From assembly GCA_032158295.1 (NCBI GenBank), contig CM063248.1:248001-312000 (forward strand): a stretch of DNA of 64,000 nucleotides, read 5' to 3'. This DNA is from Pycnopodia helianthoides. Taxonomy: Eukaryota; Echinodermata; Asteroidea; Forcipulatida; Asteriidae. Shown one piece after another: positions 32,010 to 42,264 of the stretch. A program made the position numbers and the translations under genes. Positions within the stretch are counted from its first letter, which is position 1, and every line of letters begins with the position of its first letter. Under the pieces are notes generated by a model, which was given only the letters and a program-made list of their open reading frames with translations, made no database searches and was not told the origin of the DNA.

Positions 32010-33727
32010 CTTATGAACACCATCTAGTGTCTCCATAAGCCACTTTGTTATGTAAATCTGCAATTTAGTTCTCTAAATCACATTCGACTTTACGGGCTTG
32101 TCTCTTTTTCAAGGCAGCAAAATAAATAGTTTTAATACGGATTTTCAAAAGAAGCATTTAAACAAATAATTGGTCATTGATTTTAAACTGAATGTCTGTG
32201 GAGTGAATACTATTAAGGTTTAGTGGATGGTAGAGAGTGGCTGAATATTCTTTCACAACCTCCTGAACGGTGTTTTTAACTAGCCTCTGGCAGGCGGGGT
32301 CAGAAAGCAAAGAATTAGTGCATTTCCAATATCCAGCTTCCCGTTCCATAACAGTAAAGTCGAGTTGAATGTCGATGAGAGAGTGATCAGACATATAACC
32401 AGGATTAATATTGCAATTAACTAACTTAAAATTAAGTTCAGTAGAAATAAGGAAAACATCGAGTCTGGAATGTTTAAGAGTGTCGTGTTGTCTCCAAGTG
32501 TATGAACGGAGATCGGGGTTACAAACTCGCCACCACATCCACACGGTCTAAATCATTCCACATTTGACGTACTCTATTTCTAGCCAAAGTGTTATTAGAA
32601 TGCAGATAATTCACACAATCAATGTTTTTATCTAGGATCAGATTCCAGTCACCACATAAAACCGTCAAGAAGATCAGAAACATGTTCATAAAACTTGGGC
32701 TGGTCATTATTTGGCCCATACAAATTAACCAAAGTTAAACGAAAATCACCAATCTCAATATCAAGAATCAACAGATTACCGTTATCATCCTTCTTAACGC
32801 TATGAACCTTATACTCAAAAATATTATTGAACAAAATAGCAACACCTCGAGAATTACTTGTGTGTGAACTAAAAAAACATTCACAGTCTTCATTCATTTC
32901 TCACATAGTCTTCCATAATCTCGTAAAAGTACACATCTTGTAAGCAACAATTGGAAGACTTCTTACTTAAAGAGCGGTTACAGGATGCTCTCAATATTTT
33001 TATTATTACCTTTTTATGGCCGAATATACATCGTAGATACCGTTTAATAACCATTTTAAACTTAGTAATAAAGAATTCAAGTCAAAAATGTACCTCTCCG
33101 CGCGGCTTTTTCAGCCGAGAGTCAAAAACTACTTATCTATGATAATGATATCGAGTGAATTCTTGCAGTGTGTGTGTGTGTGTGTTATGTTAGGGTTGGA
33201 TGCTTGACGTGTAGAGCGATGCACTAAAAATCAAGCCGAGCTGCGGAATCGCCTCGCCTCTCAAAGAACGAAAATCCCCAAAACATAAATCCGTTGTAAA
33301 TTTGGCTTGCTGAGCAATGCCTGTTGGATCGTCCGTTAAAGAGTCAATTTTACGGCCGTATTGATTGCAAATGGTGAAGTTTGGCGGTGTATTTGCGTTA
33401 GCTAAGTGCATTCATATAGGCAGGTCCAAACTACTTAGCCGCCGGTGACGTCATGAGTCCTTCGTCGCGGGGTTTGTTTGACCTCGCGTTTTCAGATTTT
33501 GGGCTGGGAGTATTTCGAGGAAAACACATTTTTACAATGTTTTAGCGTGAGGTAAGGGACTCATTATAATTTTTTTCTATTTACTGGGGACCCCATCTAT
33601 TGGAAAAATGTAAAAACTATATATTTCAGAGCATCCTGTAACCGCTCTTTAAACAAAAATGAAACACAACTCTACGTTTAGCGTATTTCCCCAGACCTCG
33701 GCAGTTCATCGAGGCAATTGATAAGGT
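32010..33727 (-). pseudogene. Endonuclease part of an L1/Tx1-like LINE ORF2, split by an inserted element
   Basis: Read leftwards from 33727: TLSIASMNCRGLGKYAKRRV (start of the APE-type endonuclease), an inserted element (32967-33652), then SNCCLQDVYFYEIMEDYV, SSHTSNSRGVAILFNN, LTLVNLYGPNNDQPKFYEHV, VLCGDWNLILDKNIDCVNYL, YTWRQHDTLKHSRLDVFLIS and YMSDHSLIDIQLDF, ending with INDQLFV, MLLLKIR and KKRQA. These are the catalytic blocks (N, E-equivalent, GDWN, SDH) of L1-type endonucleases. The usual LQETH is LQDVY, so the key Glu is replaced. Several frames are needed, so it is inactive. Confidence 0.85.
32971..33648 (+). mobile_element. 678-bp inverted-repeat element with TTAA target duplication
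   Basis: Perfect 21-base inverted ends lie at 32971-32991 and 33628-33648 (left end AGAGCGGTTACAGGATGC). TTAA flanks both sides (32967-32970 and 33649-33652). Removing the element rejoins the LINE endonuclease frame. TTAA duplication fits piggyBac-type or a few other superfamilies. No transposase is encoded, so it is a non-autonomous copy. Inside are a TG run (33171-33186) and a GGTGACGTCATGAG patch. Confidence 0.92.
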
Positions 33728-34978
33728 ATTCATAAATACCTGGGACAGTTTATCCATTCTGATTGGTCGAGAGCACGTCACGTGGGGGTGTTTAAACGGA
33801 CGATATAACACCGGCTAGAAGTGTTTAAACACACCTGTGGCGCGCAAGGTTTTACGCAGGCGCTAATTTACGCGAAACGCAATCAACACATATTGGTATT
33901 CAATCTAAAAACATAATAGTGTAATGACGCGCGCGTACGCACAACTGTTGAGCGTGTCATGTATATCCTTCGCGAAACAGGGCTCGAGGACGTGACAGGA
34001 AATGAAAGTTAACAGAAAAGTTGAGATTTTTCCAACAAAATTACGCTTTTTAACAAAAAGGGCATTTATGAATGGGAATAAAAGAGTAGTGACTTGGTCT
34101 TAACCGGCCGTTTAAAACCTTGCAGGGCCGTGGGGGGATAGACGAGCTCTAGTGACCGAATCATGGCAGCCCATATGTGTTTTATAACACAACTCGGTCC
34201 AAAATATGAAATAAGAAAAGAAACTACCGTAATCCGATCCAGACGCCGCCTTTTTTTCTTTTTAAGATGAGCCTGGTAACCTCTTGAGGGCGCTGTAACC
34301 AGTTAAAAATTGAAAGACTATTGCCCGCTTCGGGAACTATTTCCCGCAAACTACGCGCGTGCGATGTCTAGTTCATGGTTGTGCAAATCTCATGCACTAG
34401 CCTATAATAGTTCATCCCACGTGACCGTGTTTCAGCCAACCAGAATACAGAACTAGCAAGAGGTGTGTTATAACGTCTGATATCACACTCCGGTTCGAGC
34501 ATCTGATTGGAGGATTAGCGCGTACTGGAAGATAAATACTGAAGTAGGGGAGAAAAGAGACTAACACAATTTTTGTACTGCACATCATAACGTTACAAAC
34601 CAATATCAAACCCAACAAAGAAAAAATAAAATTTAGTAATGTGGAACAATGTAAAGAGCTTGACATTTATGATCACATAAAAGAGCACACAGGATGGTTG
34701 GAATGCTATACCCCCAAAACAAGAGAAAAAAACCACTCCCACTTAAAAGGCTCAACCCCCCCCCCCCCCACACCCCAAAAAAGGGAAAACAACCTAGACA
34801 AACTAAACAGCATCCAGCGACACCCTTGAGACTTATAGGCTAGGAGAAAAAGCCAGATGTACTTAGCATTAGCCCCAACACGGGCCCTTCACATGGGAAA
34901 ATGGCAATGCAGGGAAAAATAAATAATAGTAGTTGAATTACTTTTACGAAATTAGCTCACTTTTGTGGGCAAGACAAG
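33728..34978. other. No gene seen; probably another insertion between LINE ORF1 and ORF2
   Basis: The region between the two LINE ORFs is far longer than the family usually has. It contains GTTTAAACGGACGATATAAC (33790) and AGGTGTGTTATAACGTCTGA (34460), both next to TCTGATTGG, in a roughly inverted arrangement suggesting a decayed inverted-repeat element of about 0.75 kb. A poly-C tract lies at 34756-34769. No coding frame is credible. Confidence 0.45.
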
Positions 34979-35690
34979 TTAGTGACCGTGTTCTAACTCA
35001 TAGGGAATACCCTTGTCAGATCGCCATCTACGCGCGAATAATCTTAGTTTAATATTCCGTTCAAAGAGAGTCTTAACCTCGTTTCTCCATCTTATTACTT
35101 CTTGCCAATCGATCGCTGTGTAGTCGTCAACGATGTAGACCGGCGAGTCTACCAGAGCCCGTCGTTGTTCTCTAAGAACTTTTACTTTATCTTGATAAGA
35201 TAGCATTTCCACTAGAATGTGTGGTGATTTACCGTTCTTGCCTTGTCCGTCACGGTGGGTACGCTCAATTCTCGGCAATTCGGCAAAACCGAATTCTGAT
35301 GACAGAATGTTCTCTACCAATGTAGTGCAGTTCTCACTCTGCATTCTGTCAACTCCTACAAGCCTGAAGTTGTTGCGGCGCGAGAAACTCTCTTGCTTGT
35401 TGATTTATGATGTTTGTTTGGCCAGTAGACACTTCTAGCTGGAAATCTCTGACTTCGGAGTGTTAAGCTCCTTTTTCTGGTCAAGCTTTGCCTTCTCAAG
35501 GTTGATAATTTGTTCGCTGTTGAATTCAATTGACGCAGCGAGCTTAGAGCTCCATCTGTTGTTGGCTCTCAACAAGCTGCGCCATTATTGACCGTACGGA
35601 GGCTGGAAAATCTTGGAGATCCTCGTCATCCTTAGGAACTCCAAAGTCACCCGAGTAGTCTCTCAACCGTGTGAACGGCCTCCCACATCT
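34979..35690 (-). pseudogene. ORF1 (RNA-binding protein) remnant of an L1/Tx1-like LINE
   Basis: The open frame 35344-34979 reads ENCTTLVENILSSEFGFAEL, PRIERTHRDG, KSPHILVEMLSYQDKVKVLR, YIVDDYTAIDWQEVIRWRN and KLRLFARRWRSDKGIPY, the RRM and C-terminal domain typical of L1 ORF1p. Upstream, in other frames, NNFRLVGVDR and a coiled-coil-like KLAASIEFNSEQIINLEKAK extend it to about 35690. It packages LINE RNA in active elements. It lies on the same strand and in the correct order for the ORF2 pieces at 33727-30472. Confidence 0.85.
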
Positions 35691-35889
35691 TTGCCTAGGA
35701 GGCAGTGCGCGAAAATGCTTGACTGTTTTTTTTTATGGCGACACGTCTTGCTCTCACGGTGCCATGGGTCGAATTGGTTATTCCATATTGTAGCTTACAC
35801 AAAAATGAGTGTGAAAAACACATCTTCGTCATCGTGACGTCATCAGGTGTCAAATTACATTAATTCAAAGTTTATTATATAAAAAATAC

Positions 35890-36480
35890 ATGTCTTCTGA
35901 ACCGCATGTCAAACAGACTTGGTACATCTTGGTACATCTAGTGTTATTTTGACCTATTTGACACTTTATTCACAACATGACCCACTTTGATTCCTGTCCA
36001 AATAGGAAATTCAAACAAAAAACATCAAAATTCCTGAAACACAACCCTTAATGTCATAGAATTTGTGCCGTCTTGTATCTTATGACACCTTTGATAATCT
36101 ATTAAAAAAACACGACCCCACTTTGACCTTTTCTTCCAAATTTACATTTCCTGAGCCATGTGTTATAAAATCATAATCTTTGTGCAATCTTGTAGCTCAT
36201 GACACATTTAACATTTGATTCATATACTTGACCACGATTTGACCTTTCCTTCCGGTCCAGACATAAGTTCAAATACAGACAAAATCACATTTTTTAAACC
36301 TGAAGTCATGAAGTCATAATCTTTGTGCTTTATTGTAACTCATGACACTATTGCATGTTTTTCCTAAAACCGGAACCCACTTTGACCTTTCCTTCTGGTC
36401 TAAACAGGAAGTAAACAAAAAATCAAACTTTCTGAACCAGATCTCATTATAATCTTGTTTCCGTCTTGTAGCAAACAACA
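35890..36480 (-). repeat. Inverted, diverged copy of the 148-base satellite
   Basis: CTGAACC-like marks occur at about 35897, 36034, 36151, 36300 and 36432, each preceded by CACTTTGACCTTTCCTTCCG or a variant. Read on the minus strand, this is the same order as in 27641-28412 (GGTTCAG, TTCCGG, AAGGTCAAA, GATTATGA). Steps vary from about 117 to 149, so it is older or more eroded. Confidence 0.75.
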
Positions 36481-36490
36481 TATGTAACAA

Positions 36491-36512
36491 TTAAAAAAAA
36501 AAAAAAAAAAAA
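36491..36512. repeat. Poly-A tract
   Basis: About 22 A residues directly after the inverted satellite array. It may be simple slippage or the tail of a retroposed copy; no gene-like sequence precedes it on the plus strand. Confidence 0.8.
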
Positions 36513-36867
36513 ACATGACCGCACTTCAGTTTTTGGTTAAGGTTTGGGCAGTATTAGAATCAATTTAAAGGGGCCGTAGTATGTTTAGGATGATGGTTTA
36601 ATTGCCTTAAGTTCGTGGTCAGTTGCAGGGTCTGGATCTTGTAATCGTAGAATAAAACCGGAAAACCTTTGTGTTCGTCCACAGGACAAACACCTAATGA
36701 CGAATTTCTTTTTTGCTAGTTCTTTAATTATCAGGGGGAAACATCAACTTGTCTTTTGTGGTCACAGTATGGTCTTATTCCATGATTTGCTTGCTACAAG
36801 TTTGATTTCACCCTTTACTTTATAAGCAACTATTATCTATGATGTTAATTTGTTTGTTTTCTTAAAG

Positions 36868-36915
36868 GATTCCCAATCTACAAAACCTGCTGGACCAGAA
36901 AGTCAAGACGACCAT
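36868..36915 (+). CDS. Candidate small exon 2 of the PAN/Link-like gene
   Basis: A pyrimidine-rich acceptor, TTTGTTTTCTTAAAG|GATTCC, is followed by 16 codons, DSQSTKPAGPESQDDH, up to a donor CAT|GTGAGG. Both borders are phase 0, compatible with exon 1 (phase 0 end) and the 40434 acceptor. The Pro/Ser/Gln/Asp-rich sequence would make a linker between the two domains. Reading on beyond 36915 meets a stop, so the donor must be here or earlier. Without transcript evidence this remains a guess. Confidence 0.33.
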
Positions 36916-37489
36916 GTGAGGATATGATAAGCAACAGTCAAGGTATTTATTTTATCAGTTTAGTATAAATCCATCCTGTTAGATTTGTTTTGCGCTAAAA
37001 ACGACCACTTAAAAAAAAAAAAAATACAATCGGGGGACCCAATGCGGATCAACATTCTAATTGACGAGTCTCAGACTTTCATTAAAAAACAGGGGCAAAG
37101 ACACTAGATGTGAACTGTAACAGGAAAACAAATTTTAATCAACCTTACAAATTGATATAGAAAACCCTTAAGCCAGGACATGATAACACAAGACAATAAT
37201 GAAGATTGCAAAACAAAGTAGAACAGTAAAGCTGCCATGGCGAGCTGCCAATCGCCCGATAGAAACACAAAGACTAACACAAAAATTAATCCTTTGACCA
37301 ACTGATGTTAGAGATGGGGACATTTAACAGGTATGCTTTCGACCATTGCGTACTTGATTTAAAGTTGGAGTAACAGAGGGGCTAATGATGGGCAGGGATG
37401 ACAAAGAAGAGACACAAATAGATACGAAACAAATAATAAGATTCATAGACACACCCAACACATTGCATACAACAGGTATAGTGTGTTTG

Positions 37490-37543
<54 letters not shown>

Positions 37544-37971
37544 AAACACATCGTATAGTTGGAGGTGTGTTTAGACTGCATAATGGTTGGCTCAGGATGG
37601 GGAAACAAAACATTGTAAGCATCTGTTTTAAAAATCTATATGGGAAATTTGGACAGACGGACGGATATTGGAATTACATAGGCTCACTCTGCTTCGCAGC
37701 TCGCCAAAAACAAACCTAAAAAGAAAGGGTGACAAAAGAAAAAGAAAAGCAAAGAAAAAGAAAAACAAACACAGCACTAACAGCGAATTACAGATACACG
37801 AGTAACCAGATTTATTGAGCGGTATATAAAAACATCAACTTGGTGTCCTTACTTTGGGGTATTTACAAGACATATTTGTCTTAACTAAAAGCTGCTTAGC
37901 TGCTCACTGACCTGCAAGCACTTGTGGACAGTGCAGGACAACGGACTAATGACAGTGGTAACCGAGTCAAG
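36916..37971. other. No gene seen; intron with a GT microsatellite
   Basis: Poly-A-rich at 37011-37024, a long GT run at 37493-37542, and otherwise featureless intronic sequence. Translations of the GT run produce Cys-Val or His-Thr repeats and are not proteins. Confidence 0.6.
37493..37542 (+). repeat. GT microsatellite
   Basis: About 25 uninterrupted GT dinucleotides. Expected to be length-variable between individuals. Confidence 0.95.
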
Positions 37972-38199
37972 GGGTCGTATGAATAAAAAGTAGTACATTC
38001 CAAAATATATTAGCAAAAAGTAAAAGCATCAACTTCCAAGTAAAAACATTCAGTACCAGCATCTTCTTAAATCCGTATGAATAAACGCTTTCTTTTACTG
38101 CAAAGTAATCACTTAATGCTTTGGAGTAAAAACTTCTGATATCAAGCTGTCTGCCATGGCTGAATGGCTCTTAACAAAGGTTTCCCTAACAACAATCAC

Positions 38200-38436
38200 G
38201 TCCACCAATGCGCACACACGCACACACAAACACACACAAACACATTCCTATTTTTGCATCCCTGTGGAGGCAACTTTTGTTCTTTCCTTTGTCCCTGTAG
38301 TTAAGAACCTCCCATAGACTTTGTACACAAAATTCCTTGTGGAGCAACCTAGTCTTTAGAATTTCCCTATGGAGACCCTTGTTTTCCCTTTTCTGATTTG
38401 TTCTCGGTCTCCATAAGGTAGTGAATATGAGACCAC

Positions 38437-38476
<40 letters not shown>

Positions 38477-38665
38477 ACACACGTGTGTAAACACTGCAAT
38501 CGGGAACCTCCTATTGTCCCTCTTTTGTTTGTACTGTAACTTTTTGGCAACATATCTCATTGGTTTTGTACACGTTTTCCAACTGGGGACCTTTCCCCAA
38601 ACGGGGACCCTATTGTCCTCTTTTGTTATAGGTTCCCGGTTTGAATGTGTATACCTACTCACACA
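38200..38665 (+). repeat. CA microsatellite within a GGGGACC-type repeat
   Basis: CA runs at 38208-38243 and 38441-38473, interleaved with TTGTTCTTTCCTTTGTCCCT, CTATGGAGACCCTTGTTTTC and AACGGGGACCCTATTGTCCT. The GGGGACC and TTTTGT motifs link it to 9270-9460 and 63390-63560. Confidence 0.7.
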
Positions 38666-38720
38666 CCACACCCAAAGCAGCATTTGACCTGATAGAAACA
38701 TACAACCCTACAAGTCAGCC

Positions 38721-38894
38721 ATGAGTGACTTTGATTCTGACAATTATCAGTTTGATAATGGAGATTCATCTGGATTTCCAGAATCTATGCAAAATGTTTT
38801 TGTTAAACTTCTGAAAAATCATGGTGTCTTATTGACCGAATCCATAAACGCTGCCATTTCTTCAGACGTGTCTTTACTTCTGTGCCAAAGGTAG
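38721..38894 (+). CDS. 57-codon ORF inside the Harbinger-like element
   Basis: ATG at 38721 opens MSDFDSDNYQFDNGDSSGFP, then MQNVFVKLLKNHGVLLTES and INAAISSDVSLLLCQR, stop at 38892-38894. Codon use and an acidic head followed by an amphipathic helical part look protein-like. A possible donor, CAAAG|GTAGCT, overlaps the stop, so it may be the first exon of a longer element gene. F-x-x-LLKNHGVLL-x-x-S loosely recalls the start of Myb/MADF-type proteins of Harbinger elements. That is inference. Being in a non-autonomous copy, it is probably not functional. Confidence 0.4.
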   Translation: MSDFDSDNYQFDNGDSSGFPESMQNVFVKLLKNHGVLLTESINAAISSDVSLLLCQR

Positions 38895-39145
38895 CTCTGG
38901 GGCTACCTTGAAAAATGACCAGTACTTACTTGCATTTTGTAGTATTTTCTCCATTGTATTCATATGGAAATAAGTAAACGCTAAAAGTAACAGTAAATAC
39001 TTTTCATGTAAAAGTAGATTCTTTTTAGTATTTAGTAAATACTTTCCAGTAAAAGCTTTTACTACCTTTTATTCACAAGGGTGGTAGTAAACACTTGAAA
39101 TTTTTAGGTAAAAGAAAATACTAGTTTTTATTCATACGACCCAAG

Positions 39146-40165
39146 GACCCAGCAAACACGTAACGTCATCATAACGTTACTGTGAAGTTGTGTTTTGGTA
39201 ACGTTAATTCCTAACTAAAATACAACTAACCTGCAATGTTGCAAAAAAGTTGCGGGTTGGTCTTGTTACTTGATAACCTAAATAAAACGTTATAACAAGG
39301 TTTATTTTATACGTCGTATAAAAACGTCTTGTGAATAATATTTTGCAACGTTTTTTGAATGTTATGGTTTTGTCACGTTATTTGTAACGCAGATACGACG
39401 TTTTCCAACGTTAGTTTTTGACGTCATACACAAACGTCAGGTGAATGTTCTTTCATAACGTTACCTGAAGGTTGTGGTTTTGTCACGTTATTTGAAAACA
39501 TAAATACAACGTTATAGCAATGTTTCTTCAAAACCTCTAAATAAAGTCGCGTTAACGTTTTTTTTTGCAACGTTGCTTGAATGTTGTAGTTTTGTCAGGT
39601 TACTTGGGAACGTTATGACAACGTGCAAATTAGTAGATTGGGCTAAGAAGTTGTAACATATTTACAACAAATTTCGAGAAATTTGCAAAATTTATGAATT
39701 AGGTGTACTCATTTCTTTATGCATTTGTCTAAACTATCAGAGGATTTAGAGGCAAATTTAATGTAGTAACTAAACGTGTAATTTTACTATCAAAAATATT
39801 ATTAAAGTGGAAAAACTTTAGTAAAAATACACACCCATGATTGCCAAAGCAAGAGGTTTTATGCACTTATATAGTACATGCTGTACAATATGTAGTACAC
39901 AGGTACAGTGAAGTCAGGCAACCGCAACGAGTATAGTAATGGCCTACTGGTAAGTTTACATTGTTGAAAGCAATTAATTGATTATGATGTTGTATCAATT
40001 TACGAAACTATTATATAATAAAAACAATTTATACTTGATCGAAAAATTCCAAAAAATCATATAATTGCGTTGAGAAATTACCTTGTTTTTTTTAGTGCAG
40101 TTTTTACGTTGTCACAACGTTAATGTAAAACGTCATAACGCAACGTCATCTAGACGTTGACAAAA
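39146..40165 (+). repeat. AACGTT-rich interspersed repeat
   Basis: From GGACCCAGCAAACACGTAAC onward, AACGTT, ACGTTA or CAACGTT recurs well over a dozen times to about 39630, and again at 40100-40160. Sub-units of roughly 100-130 bases include TTGAATGTTGTAGTTTTGTC and TTTTGTCACGTTATTTG. Similar CAACGTT-rich repeats with CCAGCAAAC starts are known to me from other animal genomes. The 39640-40090 stretch between is AT-rich and unexplained. Confidence 0.7.
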
Positions 40166-40358
40166 CTCCACACTTATCCGTCCGTACGACGATAAATACT
40201 GCTACATAAAGGTATTAAATCTTGGGGAACCAGTATGCAAAATAAAATGGAAGGATATGGTAATTTGAGTGTTGACATGTCAACAAGCTTATATTTTCAA
40301 ATTATTCTTACCTGTTGGTATAGGGCAAGGGAATGACAGAAACTATTGTAAATTGCCC

Positions 40359-40388
40359 GGTTAGGGTTAGGGTTAGGGTTAGGGTTAT
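40359..40388 (+). repeat. Interstitial telomere-type array
   Basis: GG followed by four perfect TTAGGG units and a partial TTA. It is the animal telomere motif in a chromosome-internal position, 43 bases upstream of the first AG of the Link-like exon acceptor. Confidence 0.95.
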
Positions 40389-40433
40389 ACTTATATTTAA
40401 CTTAAGGCAACTTCCAATTGTTATTTTTCAGAG

Positions 40434-40745
40434 TACAGTGTCTACTTAACACCAGAAAAGTATCCCAGCGCTGACTTGACACAGACCAGAGGGCGCTGTG
40501 CGCAGTGTGATATGCAACTGTGTTCATTGGCTCAGTTGAAAGCTGCCTACGATGCAGGTTACCGTAAAGACCAATGGGGCTTGTACGACACAGTAGGACG
40601 AGACACTAAAGTGTTGTCATGTGCTGGCTACTGGTTCAACGTGCTGGGGGAGTGCTACTTCACCGGAGGAAGTGCAGCGGAAAGCTCAATCCCAAATACA
40701 CCAAGACCATATGCTAACATGCCGGTGTACTGCTGTAACGCATAA
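40434..40745 (+). CDS. Terminal exon encoding a Link-like (hyaluronan-binding type) domain
   Basis: The acceptor TTATTTTTCAGAG precedes an open frame YSVYLTPEKYPS, then RCAQCDMQLCSLAQLKAAYD, AGYRKDQWGLYDTV, SCAGYWFNVLGECYF and YANMPVYCCNA, stop TAA 40743-40745. The core C-x-C…LxSLAQLKAAYDAGY--DQWGLYD and the terminal VYCC fit the Link module pattern (QL-AAY-AGY--C--GWL-D … YCF), though the usual Cys before GW is absent. Either AG 40430-40431 or AG 40432-40433 could be used; only the second is phase 0 with exon 1. Earlier exons are 20221 and possibly 36868. The product would be a secreted binding protein. No AATAAA is evident downstream. Confidence 0.62.
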   Translation, partial: YSVYLTPEKYPSADLTQTRGRCAQCDMQLCSLAQLKAAYDAGYRKDQWGLYDTVGRDTKVLSCAGYWFNVLGECYFTGGSAAESSIPNTPRPYANMPVYCCNA

Positions 40746-41407
40746 GAGCCCTTAGCCGGAGATGCAAAGATGACGCTTTGAATGTCCTAGCGTTACGTGT
40801 CACACTCTTAAGTCTTGTCCTTTCACTGGCCCTTCATTTGTGATTCATTTACCCTGATTGTTGCGTGTTTCATAAGATAGCGTGAGGTTAACAAAGTAAT
40901 TACACCGGTAAGCATTTTTTGCTCAAGTGGGTAATACTTATGCAAGTATCCGTTATCGGAGAGAATTGATCGGAAAGCGAAGAATTTATTGCCGCTTCTC
41001 ACCGGGCCATCATTTAAATATAAAATGGTCTTTAAATTAAGTTGAGATGTCGGCTTGGCTCAGGTGGTTCGGTCAAGTTTTATATTTGAGTTGAGTTAGT
41101 TGGGTGTTTAGAGTCTTTTTTGACATATGGTATTGTGCGTCTATTGCTTTTCCTTATTGGCTATAAAAAGAGTTCCTACGGTACCTTACATTCCATGCGG
41201 TGTACGATCGAAGATCTCGGCTGATCTTTGCACTGAGATTGAGAAACTTGTATAACATGCAGTGTATGGTTAACCAAGAGTATACCTCTGAGGGGGTAAT
41301 GAGGTAACGTGAATATGTTTTATGGAGCATGAATGACAATTCATGTGAATATTATTTTTTATAAACGGGACAACAGGTCGTAAATATTGACATGTGTATT
41401 GACGTAC
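40746..41407. other. No gene seen; 3' flank of the gene and start of sequence shared with block C
   Basis: 40746-41220 is probably the 3' untranslated region and flank. From about 41221 the sequence matches 56980-57152 (TTGTATAACA, TATACCTCTGAGGGGGTAAT, GGGACAACAGGTCGTAAATA) in front of block C, but not block A. The B/C relationship thus reaches further left than A/B. Confidence 0.6.
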
Positions 41408-42264
41408 TTCAAATTAGAACGTCTAGCATATTTATTCTTCATATAAAATCATTTTTTTCTTCTAAGGAATTGTCTGTTGGAGTGTATGGGTTGGCTGTTC
41501 AGTACAGACACAGTTGATGTTTAATTTATTGCTTTTGTAAATAAGCCCAGTAGTGTCACTTTAAAGTAGCCAAGGTGTATATAATAATTATTGCACTGCG
41601 TAGTTACAAGTTACAAATAAGAAATTACAGACGACCAATATTTTGTTACGGATGCTGTACCGATATTACTGATTACTAATTAGTAGTGATATTTTCTACT
41701 CAACCGGTAGAAATGATTAATTCCTTATTAAAGATTTCCAATCCGTTTTAGTGATTGCAACCCATTGCTCAATGTTGTATTTAAGTACTTTTCAGTCGAG
41801 TACTAAATACTGCCGAGTACTAAAGCAGGCGAGTAGCACTCGAGTACAAGTTCTTGGGTTATCAAGTACGAGTGCTGAGTATTGAGATATCAGAGTACCG
41901 AGTCCAACAACCGAGTACTTGGATCGCCGAGTATAAGAGCACGATTACTTATAACGAGCTCATGTTTACCGCAAACTTCATTTTTGTTATTTTTTAAACT
42001 TGAGATTATCTTTACAATCAAAAAATATATGGCACATTTTCAATGTTTTGTTGTATTATATATTAAACGCCGACAAAAACAAATCCCTTCCCCTTCGCCA
42101 GTTTAGGTAGAAACAAGGGATAACAAGTTTGTTTTCCTGCTCTTCGAAGGTTACTTAAATTAATTAATCCCCCTTACTTAAATTAATAGCACTCAACCTA
42201 CAAACAAACTCGTTTTGTCAGTATAATTTCCCAATAATAAAGCATAACGGCAATTTGGCTAAAG

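Larger units (their letters stand above)
37972..39142 (+). mobile_element. 1.17-kb inverted-repeat element, PIF/Harbinger-like
   Basis: The ends GGGTCGTATGAATAAAAA (37972) and TTTTTATTCATACGACCC (to 39142) are perfect inverse complements over 18 bases and continue with one mismatch. AAG flanks both sides (37969-37971 and 39143-39145), a 3-base target duplication. Subterminal sequences are rich in AGTAAAAG and AGTAAAC. From memory, animal Harbinger elements have GGGTCGTATTCATAAA-like ends and 3-base duplications. It carries the small ORF at 38721 and an internal CA-repeat stretch. Confidence 0.75.

Noticed and set aside
37324..37719. Long open frames across the GT run on both strands
   Set aside because: They are Cys-Val or His-Thr translations of a dinucleotide repeat with no other features.
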